Positions 46,839 to 56,837 of a DNA stretch of 64,000 bases are shown piece by piece; the stretch's first letter is position 1; every line of letters begins with the position of its first letter. The stretch lies in the NCBI GenBank assembly GCA_945881905.1, contig CAMCVV010000003.1:22862-86861 (forward strand), given 5' to 3'. A model generated the notes under the pieces. The model saw only the letters and a list, made by a program, of their open reading frames with translations, was not told the origin of the DNA and did no database searches. The stretch is from Paenibacillus alvei. Lineage in GTDB: Bacteria > Bacillota > Bacilli > Paenibacillales > NBRC-103111. The position numbers and the translations under genes are program-made.

Positions 46839-48137
46839 TCATAATTCACATAAAGCACGGCGATGCATCTCAATCGTAAATTCAATATCCTCATCTGTAT
46901 GTGCTAAAGAAATAAACATCCCTTCAAACTGTGAAGGAGCAACATATACGCCTAAATCAAGCATATGTCCAAAATATTCAGCAAATCGCTTGAGATTTGA
47001 TGTTTTTGCTGTCTCGTAATCGATAACCGATCGGTCTGTAAAAAAAGGACATAGCATCGAACCTACGCGATTGATCGTGCATGCGATTCCGGTTTCTTTG
47101 GCATTGCGCAATAAACCTTCCTCAAGTCGAGCTGATTTTCTTTCTAACTCTTCATAGACACCAGGAATTCCAAGTAATTGTAATGTCTGATAACCTGCTG
47201 CCATGGCAAGTGGATTACCTGATAATGTACCTGCTTGGTATATCGGACCTTGGGGAGCAATCAGCTCCATGATCTCTTTGCGACCCCCATAAGCACCTAC
47301 TGGCAGACCTCCTCCAATTACTTTGCCTAAACACGTTAAATCAGGAGTCACGCCATATAAGCCTTGCGCACTATGTTTATGAACACGGAAACCTGTCATG
47401 ACTTCATCGAAAATAAGTAGACTTCCATATTGTTTCGTTAACATCCGAAGCCCTTGTAAGTATCCTTCTACAGGTGGCACCACACCCATATTACCTCCGA
47501 TAGGTTCAATCATCACTGCAGCGATATCTTCTCCATAGCTAGCAAACACTTGGGACACGATATCGATATCATTATAAGGCACCGTGATCGTCTGCTGAGC
47601 AACACTTTCGGGCACACCTGGACTATCAGGGAGTCCTAGCGTAGCGACACCTGAACCTGCTTTAATCAATAACGCATCGACATGCCCATGATAGCAACCA
47701 ATAAATTTCACGATTTTGTTACGTTTGGTGTAGCCACGAGCTAAGCGCAGGACACTCATCGTAGCTTCAGTTCCTGAATTCACCATACGGACAATTTCAA
47801 TCGAAGGTACACGCTCAATCACTAATTTCGCCATCTCTGTTTCAAGTATTGTAGGTGCCCCGTAGCTGGTGCCTCGCTCTGCAGCCTGCTGGATGACTTT
47901 CACAACTTCAGGATGCGCATGACCTAAGATTAATGGTCCCCATGATCCCACATAATCGAGGTATTCATTGCCATCTATATCAGTAATTCTTGATTTGGAA
48001 CCCGATGCAATAAATAACGGCTGTAACCCAACTGAAGTAAAGGCTCTAACCGGACTGTTCACTCCACCTGGGAGCACTTGCTTTGCTTCTTGAAATGCGC
48101 GTATGGATTGTGTGATACTTCGGGGTGTTGTTCGCAA
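46839..48137 (-). CDS. hemL: Glutamate-1-semialdehyde 2,1-aminomutase
   Basis: PLP enzyme making 5-aminolevulinate in the C5 pathway. 432 residues. N terminus [14 protein letters not shown], cofactor-binding [18 protein letters not shown], and Schiff-base lysine in [18 protein letters not shown] (about residues 260-277). GEVMTGFR-type segment reads [10 protein letters not shown]. The start is TTG at 48137, about 10 bases from GAGAGGA. Last gene of the tetrapyrrole cluster, 7 bases after hemY. Confidence 0.96.
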   Translation of the reverse strand: MRTTPRSITQSIRAFQEAKQVLPGGVNSPVRAFTSVGLQPLFIASGSKSRITDIDGNEYLDYVGSWGPLILGHAHPEVVKVIQQAAERGTSYGAPTILETEMAKLVIERVPSIEIVRMVNSGTEATMSVLRLARGYTKRNKIVKFIGCYHGHVDALLIKAGSGVATLGLPDSPGVPESVAQQTITVPYNDIDIVSQVFASYGEDIAAVMIEPIGGNMGVVPPVEGYLQGLRMLTKQYGSLLIFDEVMTGFRVHKHSAQGLYGVTPDLTCLGKVIGGGLPVGAYGGRKEIMELIAPQGPIYQAGTLSGNPLAMAAGYQTLQLLGIPGVYEELERKSARLEEGLLRNAKETGIACTINRVGSMLCPFFTDRSVIDYETAKTSNLKRFAEYFGHMLDLGVYVAPSQFEGMFISLAHTDEDIEFTIEMHRRALCEL

Positions 48138-48144
48138 GTGAGAT

Positions 48145-49575
48145 TCATCCTCTCTTTGTAGAATGCTGAAAATATGCCACTACTTGTTGCGCTGCTTCTT
48201 TCCCTTGCTGAATACAATCAGGAATACCTACGCCGTGGAAACCTGCTCCTGTCATCCAAACACCAGGCAAGTCTATAGCAAGCTGTTGACGCACTTGTGT
48301 CACTAGGTCAAGATGTCCAACACGGTATTGTGGCATCGATCTGGGCATGCGAGTAATTTCATAAAATAACGGTGTAGCGTGTATGCCCATGAGGTCGGCG
48401 ATATCTTGTTTCACTCGATGAACAAGCTCAATGTCTGAGCACTGCATCCACTGTTCATCGCCTGAACGTCCGACATAACAACGAAGTAACACTTTATCTT
48501 GAGGAGCTGTGTGCATCCATTTCTGTGAAGTCCATGTACAAGCCGTAATTGACCTATGTTCAACTCGCGGAACGACGAATCCCGCTCCCTCTAAGGGAAC
48601 TGTGATATCTTTTTTTTCATAAGCTAGAATGACATTCGCTACAGAAACATAAGGAATTTGATCCAGCATTGAAGAGATAACGGAATGTTCGACCATGGAT
48701 GCAATGTGGTGTGCAGGAACAGTAACAATAACAGCATCTGCCACTTCTTGATGTCCATTAGCAAGCTCAAGACATACCTGATGATCGTGGTGATACATTC
48801 GTGTGACACTGGCTTGTGTGCGGATATCGACGTTGTTCAGTGCCTGCAGCAAAGCGTTTGTTAACGTTGTAAGCCCCTTTTTGTAACTTATAAATACAGA
48901 GCCTCGCAGATGCTGAGGCAAAGCTTGTGATAACGCAGCTGTTTTTGATTTTTCTTGCTTCATCCCGATCATCAAACTACGATAACGACGAACTAAGGTT
49001 TGGAATTGAGGGAATGTTGCTTGAAGACTCAACTCTTTGGCATTGCCTGCGTATATACCTGCTACAATGGGTTCAACGAGATAGTCCAACACTTCTTGCC
49101 CGAAGCGCTTTTGCAAAAAAAGTCCTAATGATTCATCTTGGTGATTCATGTTACGCGGCAATATGAAGTCGAATGCAGCTCGCAATTTGCCTCGAAATGA
49201 AATTAAATTGGACTGGATAAAAGGAAGAAACGCTGTAGGAATTCCCAACATGAGTCCTTGCGGAAATGAATGCAATCGGCCATTACGCACGATATATGTT
49301 TTTTTGGCATCAGGATTCATACCTACGAGTTCATCTTGAAGAGCTAGTTCCATCGTTAAGTCCATGATGGCTTGTTTGCGAGCAAGGAAAGAATCCGGAC
49401 CTTTCTCGATCACAAAACCGTCTTTCTCCATGGTTTGTAATTTCCCACCGCAAGCAGGTGCTTGTTCAATGAGTTGTAGTTGAGGAAACAGCCCCTGAGC
49501 CGCAAACTCTTTTTGTAAGTAATACGCTGCACTCAGTCCCGTAATGCCTCCTCCAATGATTATCACTTTATTCAT
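48145..49575 (-). CDS. hemY: Coproporphyrinogen III / protoporphyrinogen oxidase, HemY type
   Basis: FAD enzyme; in Firmicutes it oxidises coproporphyrinogen III to coproporphyrin III (CgoX). About 476 residues. FAD-binding [17 protein letters not shown] is near residues 4-20; [11 protein letters not shown] and [17 protein letters not shown] at the C terminus complete the cofactor site. The ATG at 49575 overlaps the hemH stop (ATGA), confirming the start. Order hemE-hemH-hemY matches the B. subtilis hemEHY operon. Confidence 0.95.
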   Translation of the reverse strand: MNKVIIIGGGITGLSAAYYLQKEFAAQGLFPQLQLIEQAPACGGKLQTMEKDGFVIEKGPDSFLARKQAIMDLTMELALQDELVGMNPDAKKTYIVRNGRLHSFPQGLMLGIPTAFLPFIQSNLISFRGKLRAAFDFILPRNMNHQDESLGLFLQKRFGQEVLDYLVEPIVAGIYAGNAKELSLQATFPQFQTLVRRYRSLMIGMKQEKSKTAALSQALPQHLRGSVFISYKKGLTTLTNALLQALNNVDIRTQASVTRMYHHDHQVCLELANGHQEVADAVIVTVPAHHIASMVEHSVISSMLDQIPYVSVANVILAYEKKDITVPLEGAGFVVPRVEHRSITACTWTSQKWMHTAPQDKVLLRCYVGRSGDEQWMQCSDIELVHRVKQDIADLMGIHATPLFYEITRMPRSMPQYRVGHLDLVTQVRQQLAIDLPGVWMTGAGFHGVGIPDCIQQGKEAAQQVVAYFQHSTKRG

Positions 49576-50519
49576 GCATTCTCTTCTTGCCATCGCTGAT
49601 AGACCACATCACTGAGTGTGTCCATATATAATGGATCAGCATTTAACGAATCGGTTCGTTCTAGATGAATGCCCAGCTCTTTGGCAACGGCTTGACATTC
49701 TAGATCGATATCGTACAATACCTCTAGATGATCTGATACAAACCCAATGGGACAAATCAGTACGTGGTTCACTTGATGTTGTTCATGATTTTCCTTCAGG
49801 ATATCCAAAATATCTGGACCTAGCCATGGTGTAGCAGTGCGTCCAGCGCTTTGCCATCCAAACTGCCAATTGTTGTCGTGCAGACCTACACGCGATGCAA
49901 GTGCTCGAGCCGTTTCCATCAGTTGCTCAGGATACGGATCTTGGATTTCTAAGATTTTGGTAGGCAGACTGTGTGCGGTGAAGATCACTTTCACTTCATG
50001 CTTGCTGACTTCTGTAAACTTCTGTAAAGCACTTTCAATTCTCAACTCTAAAGCAACGAGTAATTTAGGGTGCATGTGATAGTTCATTACAAATGATATG
50101 GATAAGCCTTTGGCTTCTGCTGTTTCTTTAGCTCTTTTCACGTAACTCCCTACACTCATGGACGAATAGTGAGGAGCTAACACAACACCAACAGCTTGCT
50201 TGATCCCGTCCTTGACCATGTGTTCGACACCATCTTCAACAAAAGGAAACGTGTGCTTCAATCCTTGATAACACACAAAATGATGCTGTGGATACGTTGA
50301 ATTCAAGTTCTCTTCTAATGCTTGAACTTGCTGATTTGTTTTTTCGCGAAGTGGAAAACACCCGCCTGCTGTTGCTCGATATCGTTCAATCAATTCTTCT
50401 AATTGAGCCGGTAATGGCGGAACCCCGCGACGAATGTGCGTGTAGTAGGCTTCAATTTGATCTAAACTTTCAGGTGTACCATAAGATAATACCAGAACGC
50501 CAATCGTTTGATTATTCAT
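49572..50519 (-). CDS. hemH: Coproporphyrin ferrochelatase
   Basis: Inserts Fe2+ into coproporphyrin III (CpfC) in Gram-positive haem synthesis. About 315 residues. Landmarks: TIGVLVLSYGTPESLDQIE at the start, YSSMSVGSYVKRAKE, FTAHSLPTKIL with the metal-binding His, and CPIGFVSDHLEVLYDID with the acidic partner. GAGGT is 5 bases before the ATG at 50519; an upstream reading overlaps hemE by 60 more bases. Start overlaps hemE by 8 bases. Confidence 0.95.
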   Translation of the reverse strand: MNNQTIGVLVLSYGTPESLDQIEAYYTHIRRGVPPLPAQLEELIERYRATAGGCFPLREKTNQQVQALEENLNSTYPQHHFVCYQGLKHTFPFVEDGVEHMVKDGIKQAVGVVLAPHYSSMSVGSYVKRAKETAEAKGLSISFVMNYHMHPKLLVALELRIESALQKFTEVSKHEVKVIFTAHSLPTKILEIQDPYPEQLMETARALASRVGLHDNNWQFGWQSAGRTATPWLGPDILDILKENHEQHQVNHVLICPIGFVSDHLEVLYDIDLECQAVAKELGIHLERTDSLNADPLYMDTLSDVVYQRWQEENA

Positions 50520-51585
50520 ATGAAACCTCTTTCCCTTCTCTTCGCTGAGAGATTGCGAATTGTGAATAAGTGTGAACAAAATCAGTCAATTGCTTAAGTT
50601 TTTCAAGAGAAGCTTCAGGGAATAACCCATGTCCTAAATTAAAAATATATCCGGGTTGTTCAATGCCTTGGTCGATTATTCTCTTCGCTTGCTGTTCAAT
50701 CTCTGACCACGGTGCCGTCATGACATAAGGATCCAAATTCCCTTGAATCGCAAACCGTCCACCTAACCTGCGACGGGCTTCACCAATCGGAGTTCGCCAA
50801 TCAATACCGATCACATCAGCTCGAATATGTTGGAGAGACGGAAGTAATTCACCTGAGCTTACGCCAGGGAAATAGATTGTAGGCACATCCGTATGTGCAA
50901 GTTCATCAAAAATACGTGTAATGGTCGGTAATACATATGTGTGAAAATCATGTATCGATAGAGCACCTACCCAACTATCAAAGCATTGAACAGCTTGAGC
51001 TCCTGCTTCTATATGTGATTTCAAGTATGTGATCACCATATCGCCTAACTTGTGCATCAACGAATTCCACATCTGTGGTTCACTATACATCATCTGTTTC
51101 GTCAACCGATAATTCCTTGATGGCTGTCCTTCAATCAAGTAACTTGCTATCGTAAACGGCCCACCAGCAAAAGTAATCAAGGGCACATGAAGCTCTCGCT
51201 TACATATCCGAATCGTTTCGAGAATATGGGGTAGATCTGCTTGAACATCGATAGCGCGGAGTTGTTCGATATCACTGCGGGAACGGATCGGTGTATGAAC
51301 GACTGGACCTATGTTTTTGACAATATCAAAATCAATACCTAATGAAGCAACAGGATTCATAATATCTGAGTACAGAATCGCTGCGTCTACACCTAGTTTA
51401 CGAACAGGCATCAGCGTCACTTCTGCAGCTAACTCGGGTTGCAAGCAAATTTCGAGTAGCGAATACTTTTCTTTTATTTTGCGGTATTCGGGATCGTATC
51501 GCCCTGCTTGTCGCATATACCACACAGGTAATCGGTCTACATGCTGTTTCGAGCACGCTTGTAAGAATATAGAGTTGTCTCTCAT
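50512..51585 (-). CDS. hemE: Uroporphyrinogen decarboxylase
   Basis: Decarboxylates uroporphyrinogen III to coproporphyrinogen III. 357 residues. N-terminal signature PVWYMRQAGRYDPEYR (about residues 20-35) with catalytic Arg, LYSDIMNPVASLGIDFD, and the second block around CFDSWVGALS. TAGGA precedes the ATG. A 174-base gap with a candidate promoter separates it from hemB, so hemE-H-Y-L may form a sub-operon. Confidence 0.97.
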   Translation of the reverse strand: MRDNSIFLQACSKQHVDRLPVWYMRQAGRYDPEYRKIKEKYSLLEICLQPELAAEVTLMPVRKLGVDAAILYSDIMNPVASLGIDFDIVKNIGPVVHTPIRSRSDIEQLRAIDVQADLPHILETIRICKRELHVPLITFAGGPFTIASYLIEGQPSRNYRLTKQMMYSEPQMWNSLMHKLGDMVITYLKSHIEAGAQAVQCFDSWVGALSIHDFHTYVLPTITRIFDELAHTDVPTIYFPGVSSGELLPSLQHIRADVIGIDWRTPIGEARRRLGGRFAIQGNLDPYVMTAPWSEIEQQAKRIIDQGIEQPGYIFNLGHGLFPEASLEKLKQLTDFVHTYSQFAISQRREGKEVSYE

Positions 51586-51627
51586 GAGTTCATCCTACTT
51601 TCCAATCATTGGCATACTGTATATGTT

Positions 51628-51656
51628 ATTATGCCTCAGCGACCATGATCCTACAA
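51628..51656 (-). promoter_or_regulatory. Candidate promoter for hemE-hemH-hemY-hemL
   Basis: Minus-strand TTGTAG, 17 bases, CATAAT, 43 bases upstream of hemE. The -35 is poor in its second half; the intergenic gap is the largest within the haem cluster. Confidence 0.4.
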
Positions 51657-51759
51657 CAGAGTATTCACTCGAATATTCAACAATACGATGACAATTTCAT
51701 TGGAATGACGTGTTCCAACAACTTGCTCTCTATCCTATATGACTAGCTGATCAGCACTG

Positions 51760-52758
51760 CTATATATCCTCACGAAGCCAACGAGCCACATCTTTAGCAA
51801 AATAAGTAATGATCATATCTGCCCCTGCACGCTTGAAACCGATCATCGTTTCCATGACGATGGCTTTTTCGTCGATCCAACCTTCTTTGGCTGCCGCTTT
51901 GACCATCGCGTATTCTGCACTTACATTATAAGCAACAATCGGCAAAGTAAATTGCTCACGCAACATTCGAATGATATCGAGGTAAGCGAGTGCAGGCTTA
52001 ACCATCAGAAAATCAGCACCTTCGGCAACATCACAGCTTGCTTCGCGCATTGCTTCGCGAGCATTAGCAGCATCCATTTGATACGACTTGCGATCACCGA
52101 ACTGCGGTGCAGAGTGAGCCGCTTCACGAAATGGTCCATAATACGCAGAAGAAAACTTAACGGAATACGCCATAATCGGGATATGTTCGAAACCTGCTTG
52201 ATCTAATCCTTCACGAATCGCTTTCACATAGCCATCCATCATGTTCGATGGTGCGATGATGTCTGCACCTGCTTTCGCTTGCGAGACTGCTGTCTTCACC
52301 AACAATGCTAAAGATAGATCATTATGAATGACTGCATGCTTCGTCAGTGGATGATTCACTACAACACCACAATGCCCTGTATCCGTAAATTGGCACAAAC
52401 ACGTATCTGTGATGACCAATAAGTTCTGATTGAGCTCTTTAATACGTTGGGTTGCTAATTGAACGATTCCTTCATCATCATATGCCGAACTACCTACTGC
52501 ATCTTTCGTTGCAGGAAGTCCAAACAACAGCACGGCTTGAATGCCTAGTGCACTAATTTCTTCAATTTCCGCATCTAGCCGATCCAAAGAGTATTGATAC
52601 ACACCAGGCATCGCAGAAATCTCTGCTTTCACAAATGATCCGTGTGTCACAAAAATCGGTTGAATGAAATCATACTGTGATACGTGATGCTCTCTTACTA
52701 AATGACGTATAGCTGCAGAGCTGCGTAGTCTTCGGTTTCGAATCACGGGGAATGTCAT
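51760..52758 (-). CDS. hemB: Delta-aminolevulinic acid dehydratase (porphobilinogen synthase)
   Basis: Condenses two 5-aminolevulinate molecules. 332 residues. Zinc-type cysteines in [17 protein letters not shown] (about residues 118-134); the two Schiff-base lysines lie in [15 protein letters not shown] (about 197-211) and [15 protein letters not shown] (about 249-263). AAGGAG precedes the ATG. 39 bases after the cobA-hemD fusion gene. Confidence 0.97.
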   Translation of the reverse strand: MTFPVIRNRRLRSSAAIRHLVREHHVSQYDFIQPIFVTHGSFVKAEISAMPGVYQYSLDRLDAEIEEISALGIQAVLLFGLPATKDAVGSSAYDDEGIVQLATQRIKELNQNLLVITDTCLCQFTDTGHCGVVVNHPLTKHAVIHNDLSLALLVKTAVSQAKAGADIIAPSNMMDGYVKAIREGLDQAGFEHIPIMAYSVKFSSAYYGPFREAAHSAPQFGDRKSYQMDAANAREAMREASCDVAEGADFLMVKPALAYLDIIRMLREQFTLPIVAYNVSAEYAMVKAAAKEGWIDEKAIVMETMIGFKRAGADMIITYFAKDVARWLREDI

Positions 52759-52797
52759 ATATCATGTCTCCTTATAGATAATAGAACCATCACCATC

Positions 52798-54345
52798 CTA
52801 GCTAGATGATCGTGTTGGGTGATTTGCGATTGCTTCAACAAGTGATACCACTGTTGCTTCTTTCGCGATATACGTTGCTGTTAACCCATACTTCCGAAGT
52901 GTTTCATCGGTTTTCGGTCCAATACAAGCAATCTCTACTTGAGATAGAACTTCGATCGGATCAGACACATGACAAAGCTGTAAAGCTTCGATCAAATTCG
53001 TTACTGTGGATGAACTTGTGAATGTTACGATATCAATCTGGTGCCGGGTTAATCGTTCAACTGCTCCTTCATCATCATCGAGCTGAAGAATATTCTCATA
53101 TACATCGACTTCACATACATCCAAACCTTTGGCTACAAGTTGTTGTGACAACAATCCTCGAGCGAGATTCGCTTTCGGCCATAAGACACGTTCCCCTGGT
53201 TGTACGTGTTCCGCTAATACATCTAGTATGCCTTCACTTTGAAACACAGCAGGGACTTTCTCCGGAATCAATCCGCGAGAATACAGCGCCTCGTAGGTTT
53301 TCGGTCCTATCGCTACGATACGCGCTTTCGACATTCGGCGAATATCTACTTGAAGAACGTGTAATCTCCGGAAAAAATAGTCGACGGCATTAACACTTGT
53401 AAATACACACCAATCAAATTCAGCAATCATCGAAATCGCGTGGTCAAGTCGCTGTATCGCTTGAGGATCACTGATGGGTTGAATCGCAATCACAGGGAAT
53501 TCTATCGCTTCGCCACCTTGATCATCGATAAGCTCTACGAGTTCGCTCGATTGACTTCTTGCTCGCGTCACAAGTATTCTTTTGCCAAACAAAGGCTTCT
53601 TCTCTATCCAAGCTAATTTCTCACGCAATCTGACGACTTCTCCTACAATAATGACTGCTGGAGGTTTGAAGTGATGTGCTTTTACTTTGCTGGCTATATC
53701 TTCTAACGTTCCTGTAAGCGTTTGTTGTTCGACTGTTGTCCCCCAACGAATTAATGCAACCGGCATATCCTTAGGCTTGCCGTGCCGAATTAACTCTATA
53801 GCAATTTGTTCAATATTGGCAACGCCCATGAGAAATATCATCGTACCTACAGCTTGAGCAAGATGCTCCCATTCGAGGCTTGAGTAAGTTTTGTTCGGGT
53901 ATTCATGACCCGTTATGATGGCTAGAGAAGAAGTATAATCACGATGTGTCACTGGAATACCAGCATATATCGGTGCAGCGATCGCTGAAGAAATACCTGG
54001 GATAATTTCATATGAAATCTGATGATCAGCAAGCAGTTCTGCTTCTTCACCAACGCGTCCGAATACGCTAGGATCCCCGCCTTTGAGACGAGTGACGGTC
54101 TTACCTTGTAATGCTAAGTCCACCAGCAATTGATTAATCTCGGTTTGATGAAGCACATGTTTGTCGGGATGCTTGCCGACAAAGATCAATTCAGCAGTAG
54201 GCTTGCGAAATTTGAGGAGTCTCGGACTCGCTAACCGATCATAGACAATCACATCTGCTCGTTCTATGGCTTCCTTCCCTCGAATCGTGATCAGTTTAGG
54301 GTCACCTGGCCCTGCACCTACAAGGTACACTACACCTGACTTCAT
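52798..54345 (-). CDS. cobA-hemD: Fused uroporphyrinogen-III C-methyltransferase / uroporphyrinogen-III synthase
   Basis: 515 residues in two enzymes. N-terminal SUMT domain (1 to about 245): VYLVGAGPGDPKLITIRG, RLKGGDPSVFGRVGEE, VMGVAN-type MGVANIEQIA; it methylates uroporphyrinogen III to precorrin-2 for sirohaem or cobalamin. C-terminal HemD domain (about 255-510): KRILVTRARSQSSELVELI, VFTSVNAVDYFFRRL, VTFTSSSTVTNL; it cyclises hydroxymethylbilane. Order of domains follows the direction product-to-substrate use. B. subtilis has separate hemD. Adjacent sirC makes sirohaem synthesis the likely use of the SUMT half. Confidence 0.94.
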   Translation of the reverse strand: MKSGVVYLVGAGPGDPKLITIRGKEAIERADVIVYDRLASPRLLKFRKPTAELIFVGKHPDKHVLHQTEINQLLVDLALQGKTVTRLKGGDPSVFGRVGEEAELLADHQISYEIIPGISSAIAAPIYAGIPVTHRDYTSSLAIITGHEYPNKTYSSLEWEHLAQAVGTMIFLMGVANIEQIAIELIRHGKPKDMPVALIRWGTTVEQQTLTGTLEDIASKVKAHHFKPPAVIIVGEVVRLREKLAWIEKKPLFGKRILVTRARSQSSELVELIDDQGGEAIEFPVIAIQPISDPQAIQRLDHAISMIAEFDWCVFTSVNAVDYFFRRLHVLQVDIRRMSKARIVAIGPKTYEALYSRGLIPEKVPAVFQSEGILDVLAEHVQPGERVLWPKANLARGLLSQQLVAKGLDVCEVDVYENILQLDDDEGAVERLTRHQIDIVTFTSSSTVTNLIEALQLCHVSDPIEVLSQVEIACIGPKTDETLRKYGLTATYIAKEATVVSLVEAIANHPTRSSS

Positions 54346-54352
54346 GTGCTCG

Positions 54353-55306
54353 TCACTCTCCTATTGCAGATAAAATCCGATCGGCTCCACGTGCAATTAA
54401 CGATTGAGCGACTTGTATGCCTAATTGTTTGGGTTCTTCACCAACGATATGCTCTTTCAACAGTGTGATTCCATCTAATGATGCAACGATGCCTGTTAGC
54501 GAGATCTTGAAACTCGATGCATGTGATGCATCGAGATGTTCTACGATCGTTGCGTAGGCACCGATCGGAACTTGGCAGCCACCTTGCAGTCTGCCAAGAA
54601 AGCTGCGCTCTGCCGCAACGGCAAGCGCAGTGGGCTCATGCTGGAGCGGGCTGAGCAGCTCCAGCGTCGCTACATCGCCGCTTCGACATTCGATACATAG
54701 CGCTCCCTGGCCTACAGCAGGGACGCACATGTCGAGCGGGATGTAGCTCGTGATGCGATCGTGCCAGCCCAGCCGGTGTAACCCGGCTGCAGCGAGCACA
54801 ATCGCATCGAGCCCGCCAGATTCGAGCTTGCGCAGCCTCGAATCAATGTTGCCGCGGATCGGAGTCACCTCGAGATCCGCGCGGTAATGCAGCAGCTGAC
54901 TAGCACGCCTAAGCGAGCTGGTGCCGACACGAGAACCTATCGGCAATTCTCCAAGAGAACAACCCGAACGCGTAATGATACAATCTCTCGCATCTTCACG
55001 AGTTGGCACTGCACCGATCATCAGGCCATCTGGTAATTCAGAAGGCATATCTTTCATACTGTGAACAGCGATATCAATCTCCCCAAGTAATAGCGCTTGT
55101 TCGATTTCTGAAACAAACAAACCTTTCCCGCCTATTTTTGACAAAGTAACATCTAAGATTTGATCCCCTTTTGTCACAAAAGGACGGACTTCGAATTGCA
55201 CGTCGATACCCCATTGCACGCTGAATCGCTTCAATTGCTCAACGACACTTCGAGTTTGTGTCATGGCAAGCGGACTTTGTCTTGTACCAACGATCACTGT
55301 TTTCAC
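54353..55306 (-). CDS. hemC: Hydroxymethylbilane synthase (porphobilinogen deaminase)
   Basis: Polymerises four porphobilinogens. 317 residues. VGTRQSPLAMTQTRSVVEQL near the start, HSMKDMPSELPDGL with catalytic Asp, GTSSLRRASQLL, and the dipyrromethane-cofactor cysteine in LGRLQGGCQVPIGAYA (about residues 236-251). GGAGG precedes a GTG start at 55306. Codons for roughly residues 130-250 are GC-rich (190 G+C of 300 in 54601-54900 by hand), unlike the two ends of the same gene and its neighbours. Confidence 0.97.
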   Translation of the reverse strand: MKTVIVGTRQSPLAMTQTRSVVEQLKRFSVQWGIDVQFEVRPFVTKGDQILDVTLSKIGGKGLFVSEIEQALLLGEIDIAVHSMKDMPSELPDGLMIGAVPTREDARDCIITRSGCSLGELPIGSRVGTSSLRRASQLLHYRADLEVTPIRGNIDSRLRKLESGGLDAIVLAAAGLHRLGWHDRITSYIPLDMCVPAVGQGALCIECRSGDVATLELLSPLQHEPTALAVAAERSFLGRLQGGCQVPIGAYATIVEHLDASHASSFKISLTGIVASLDGITLLKEHIVGEEPKQLGIQVAQSLIARGADRILSAIGE

Positions 55307-55330
55307 ATCATTTCCTCCAATGCCTATAGA

Positions 55331-56002
55331 CTAACTCGTCAAAAAAGGTGCCACTTGTGCTAAACAAGGGTCTCGCTTCACTGTTCGCAGCAGATCTTCC
55401 TTCCATACGAGAAAACTTCCGTCACGTATTTTCACCCAAATATCCAGTTGAATCATTTGCTTGAATATGAATTGTCTGACGTGCTCATCAGTAACGTATT
55501 GCAGAATAAGCACTCTACATTCATACAAGAAATCGAGATATATTTCATATTCCTGACCGTATCTATTTTCCCAATCCTGTGTAATTTGTTGAGCCAATGT
55601 TGGACTCGCTCCCTCTGTAGAAACTGTAAGCGTCAATCTGCCGCGACGCACAACAGCAGGGATGATGAAATTACTTAGCTCAGGATGATCGACTATATTA
55701 TACCAAATCCCATGTCCATCTGCTTCTTTTTGTACAGCAAGGTTAACTTCTGAAATCGATGTAGCTGCAATCACTAGAGCATATCCCGAGATATCGCCAG
55801 GATGATACAATCGAGGTCGCCAAGTTACACATTGGTCTTGCACCCATTGCTCGATTCGCTTTGTGATCATTGGACTGATAACGTCTACCCGTGCTTGAGC
55901 AATTAGCAATGAACTGATCTTGCGCTCTGCTACGCGACCTCCACCTACTACGACCACCCGTTTGTCATGCAAACGAAGGTTTACAGGATACCCATTCTTC
56001 AT
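55331..56002 (-). CDS. sirC: Precorrin-2 dehydrogenase / sirohydrochlorin ferrochelatase-like (SirC, CysG N-domain)
   Basis: NAD-dependent oxidation of precorrin-2 to sirohydrochlorin. 223 residues. PVNLRLHDKRVVVVGGGRVAERK (Rossmann motif starting near residue 13), IIPAVVRRGRLTLTVSTEGASPTLAQQ typical of the Met8/SirC family, and a helical C terminus. Lacks a methyltransferase domain, supplied by the neighbouring fusion. GTGGTGAA precedes the ATG. B. subtilis has this function (YlnF) elsewhere. Confidence 0.9.
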   Translation of the reverse strand: MKNGYPVNLRLHDKRVVVVGGGRVAERKISSLLIAQARVDVISPMITKRIEQWVQDQCVTWRPRLYHPGDISGYALVIAATSISEVNLAVQKEADGHGIWYNIVDHPELSNFIIPAVVRRGRLTLTVSTEGASPTLAQQITQDWENRYGQEYEIYLDFLYECRVLILQYVTDEHVRQFIFKQMIQLDIWVKIRDGSFLVWKEDLLRTVKRDPCLAQVAPFLTS

Positions 56003-56036
56003 TTCACCACATCCACATCTATGAGTAAAAATATGA

Positions 56037-56837
56037 TCATCCTATCTGAATCAACACATACAGCATAGCAATCCCATATGCAGCTAGATTCCAGATAGCG
56101 AGCTGATGACTCGTGATACGCAACGAGTAATACCCAACCACATACACGCTATACGTGATTAGAACCATACACGCTTGGAACACGTTAGCGTTCAACAATA
56201 ACTGTCCGTCTACATGCAATGCGATGCTTATCCGACTGAATGAAAAAGCAACGGTAAACAAAGCAATCCCTATAAATACACTAGAAAACATGAACTTTTC
56301 CATAGTTTCAAGTGACGGCATGCGTTTTACAGATGGTGTCCATTGCTTGTTTTTTAATTTATGATGAAAAAATATATACATCCCCGCGAATATAGCAGAT
56401 AGCGATAAGGCGACATAACTTACCACCAGACTTAAGATCTGAACAAACCATAGTTCATCATGAACAATCCATGGTTCTTCTACTGAGATTACTTCGCGAT
56501 TCACGAAAATGTGCACAATACATACGACAAAACTAATTACATTGACCAGAAAAGCAAAAAATTCCATACGAAAGAAACGATCAATCACGATGGAACTCGA
56601 TACGAGTAACCAAGAGAATACAAATAACACCGTAGATTCTGAAAAAAACCAGTCTCGCACATAATGATTCCAGTAAATAACAAGAAAAATCGTTTGTAAG
56701 ATCCACACCACATAAAGTAACCCTAAGCCCATTCTCTTAGAACTCTGATTTGATCTTGCAAAATCAGAAAAATAAAAGAGTAGGCTTAGGGTATACGTAT
56801 AAATCAGCGCATCATACAGAAGGTGATGTGTGACCAT
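56037..56837 (-). CDS. hemX: HemX, CcsA/HemX-type membrane protein
   Basis: 266 residues with eight predicted TM, cytochrome c assembly (CcsA) superfamily. In B. subtilis HemX lowers the level of HemA. The characteristic WxWxxP motif of CcsA is not visible, as expected for HemX. The ATG at 56837 follows GGGGGAG and overlaps the hemA 3' end by 26 bases. Confidence 0.88.
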   Translation of the reverse strand: MVTHHLLYDALIYTYTLSLLFYFSDFARSNQSSKRMGLGLLYVVWILQTIFLVIYWNHYVRDWFFSESTVLFVFSWLLVSSSIVIDRFFRMEFFAFLVNVISFVVCIVHIFVNREVISVEEPWIVHDELWFVQILSLVVSYVALSLSAIFAGMYIFFHHKLKNKQWTPSVKRMPSLETMEKFMFSSVFIGIALFTVAFSFSRISIALHVDGQLLLNANVFQACMVLITYSVYVVGYYSLRITSHQLAIWNLAAYGIAMLYVLIQIG

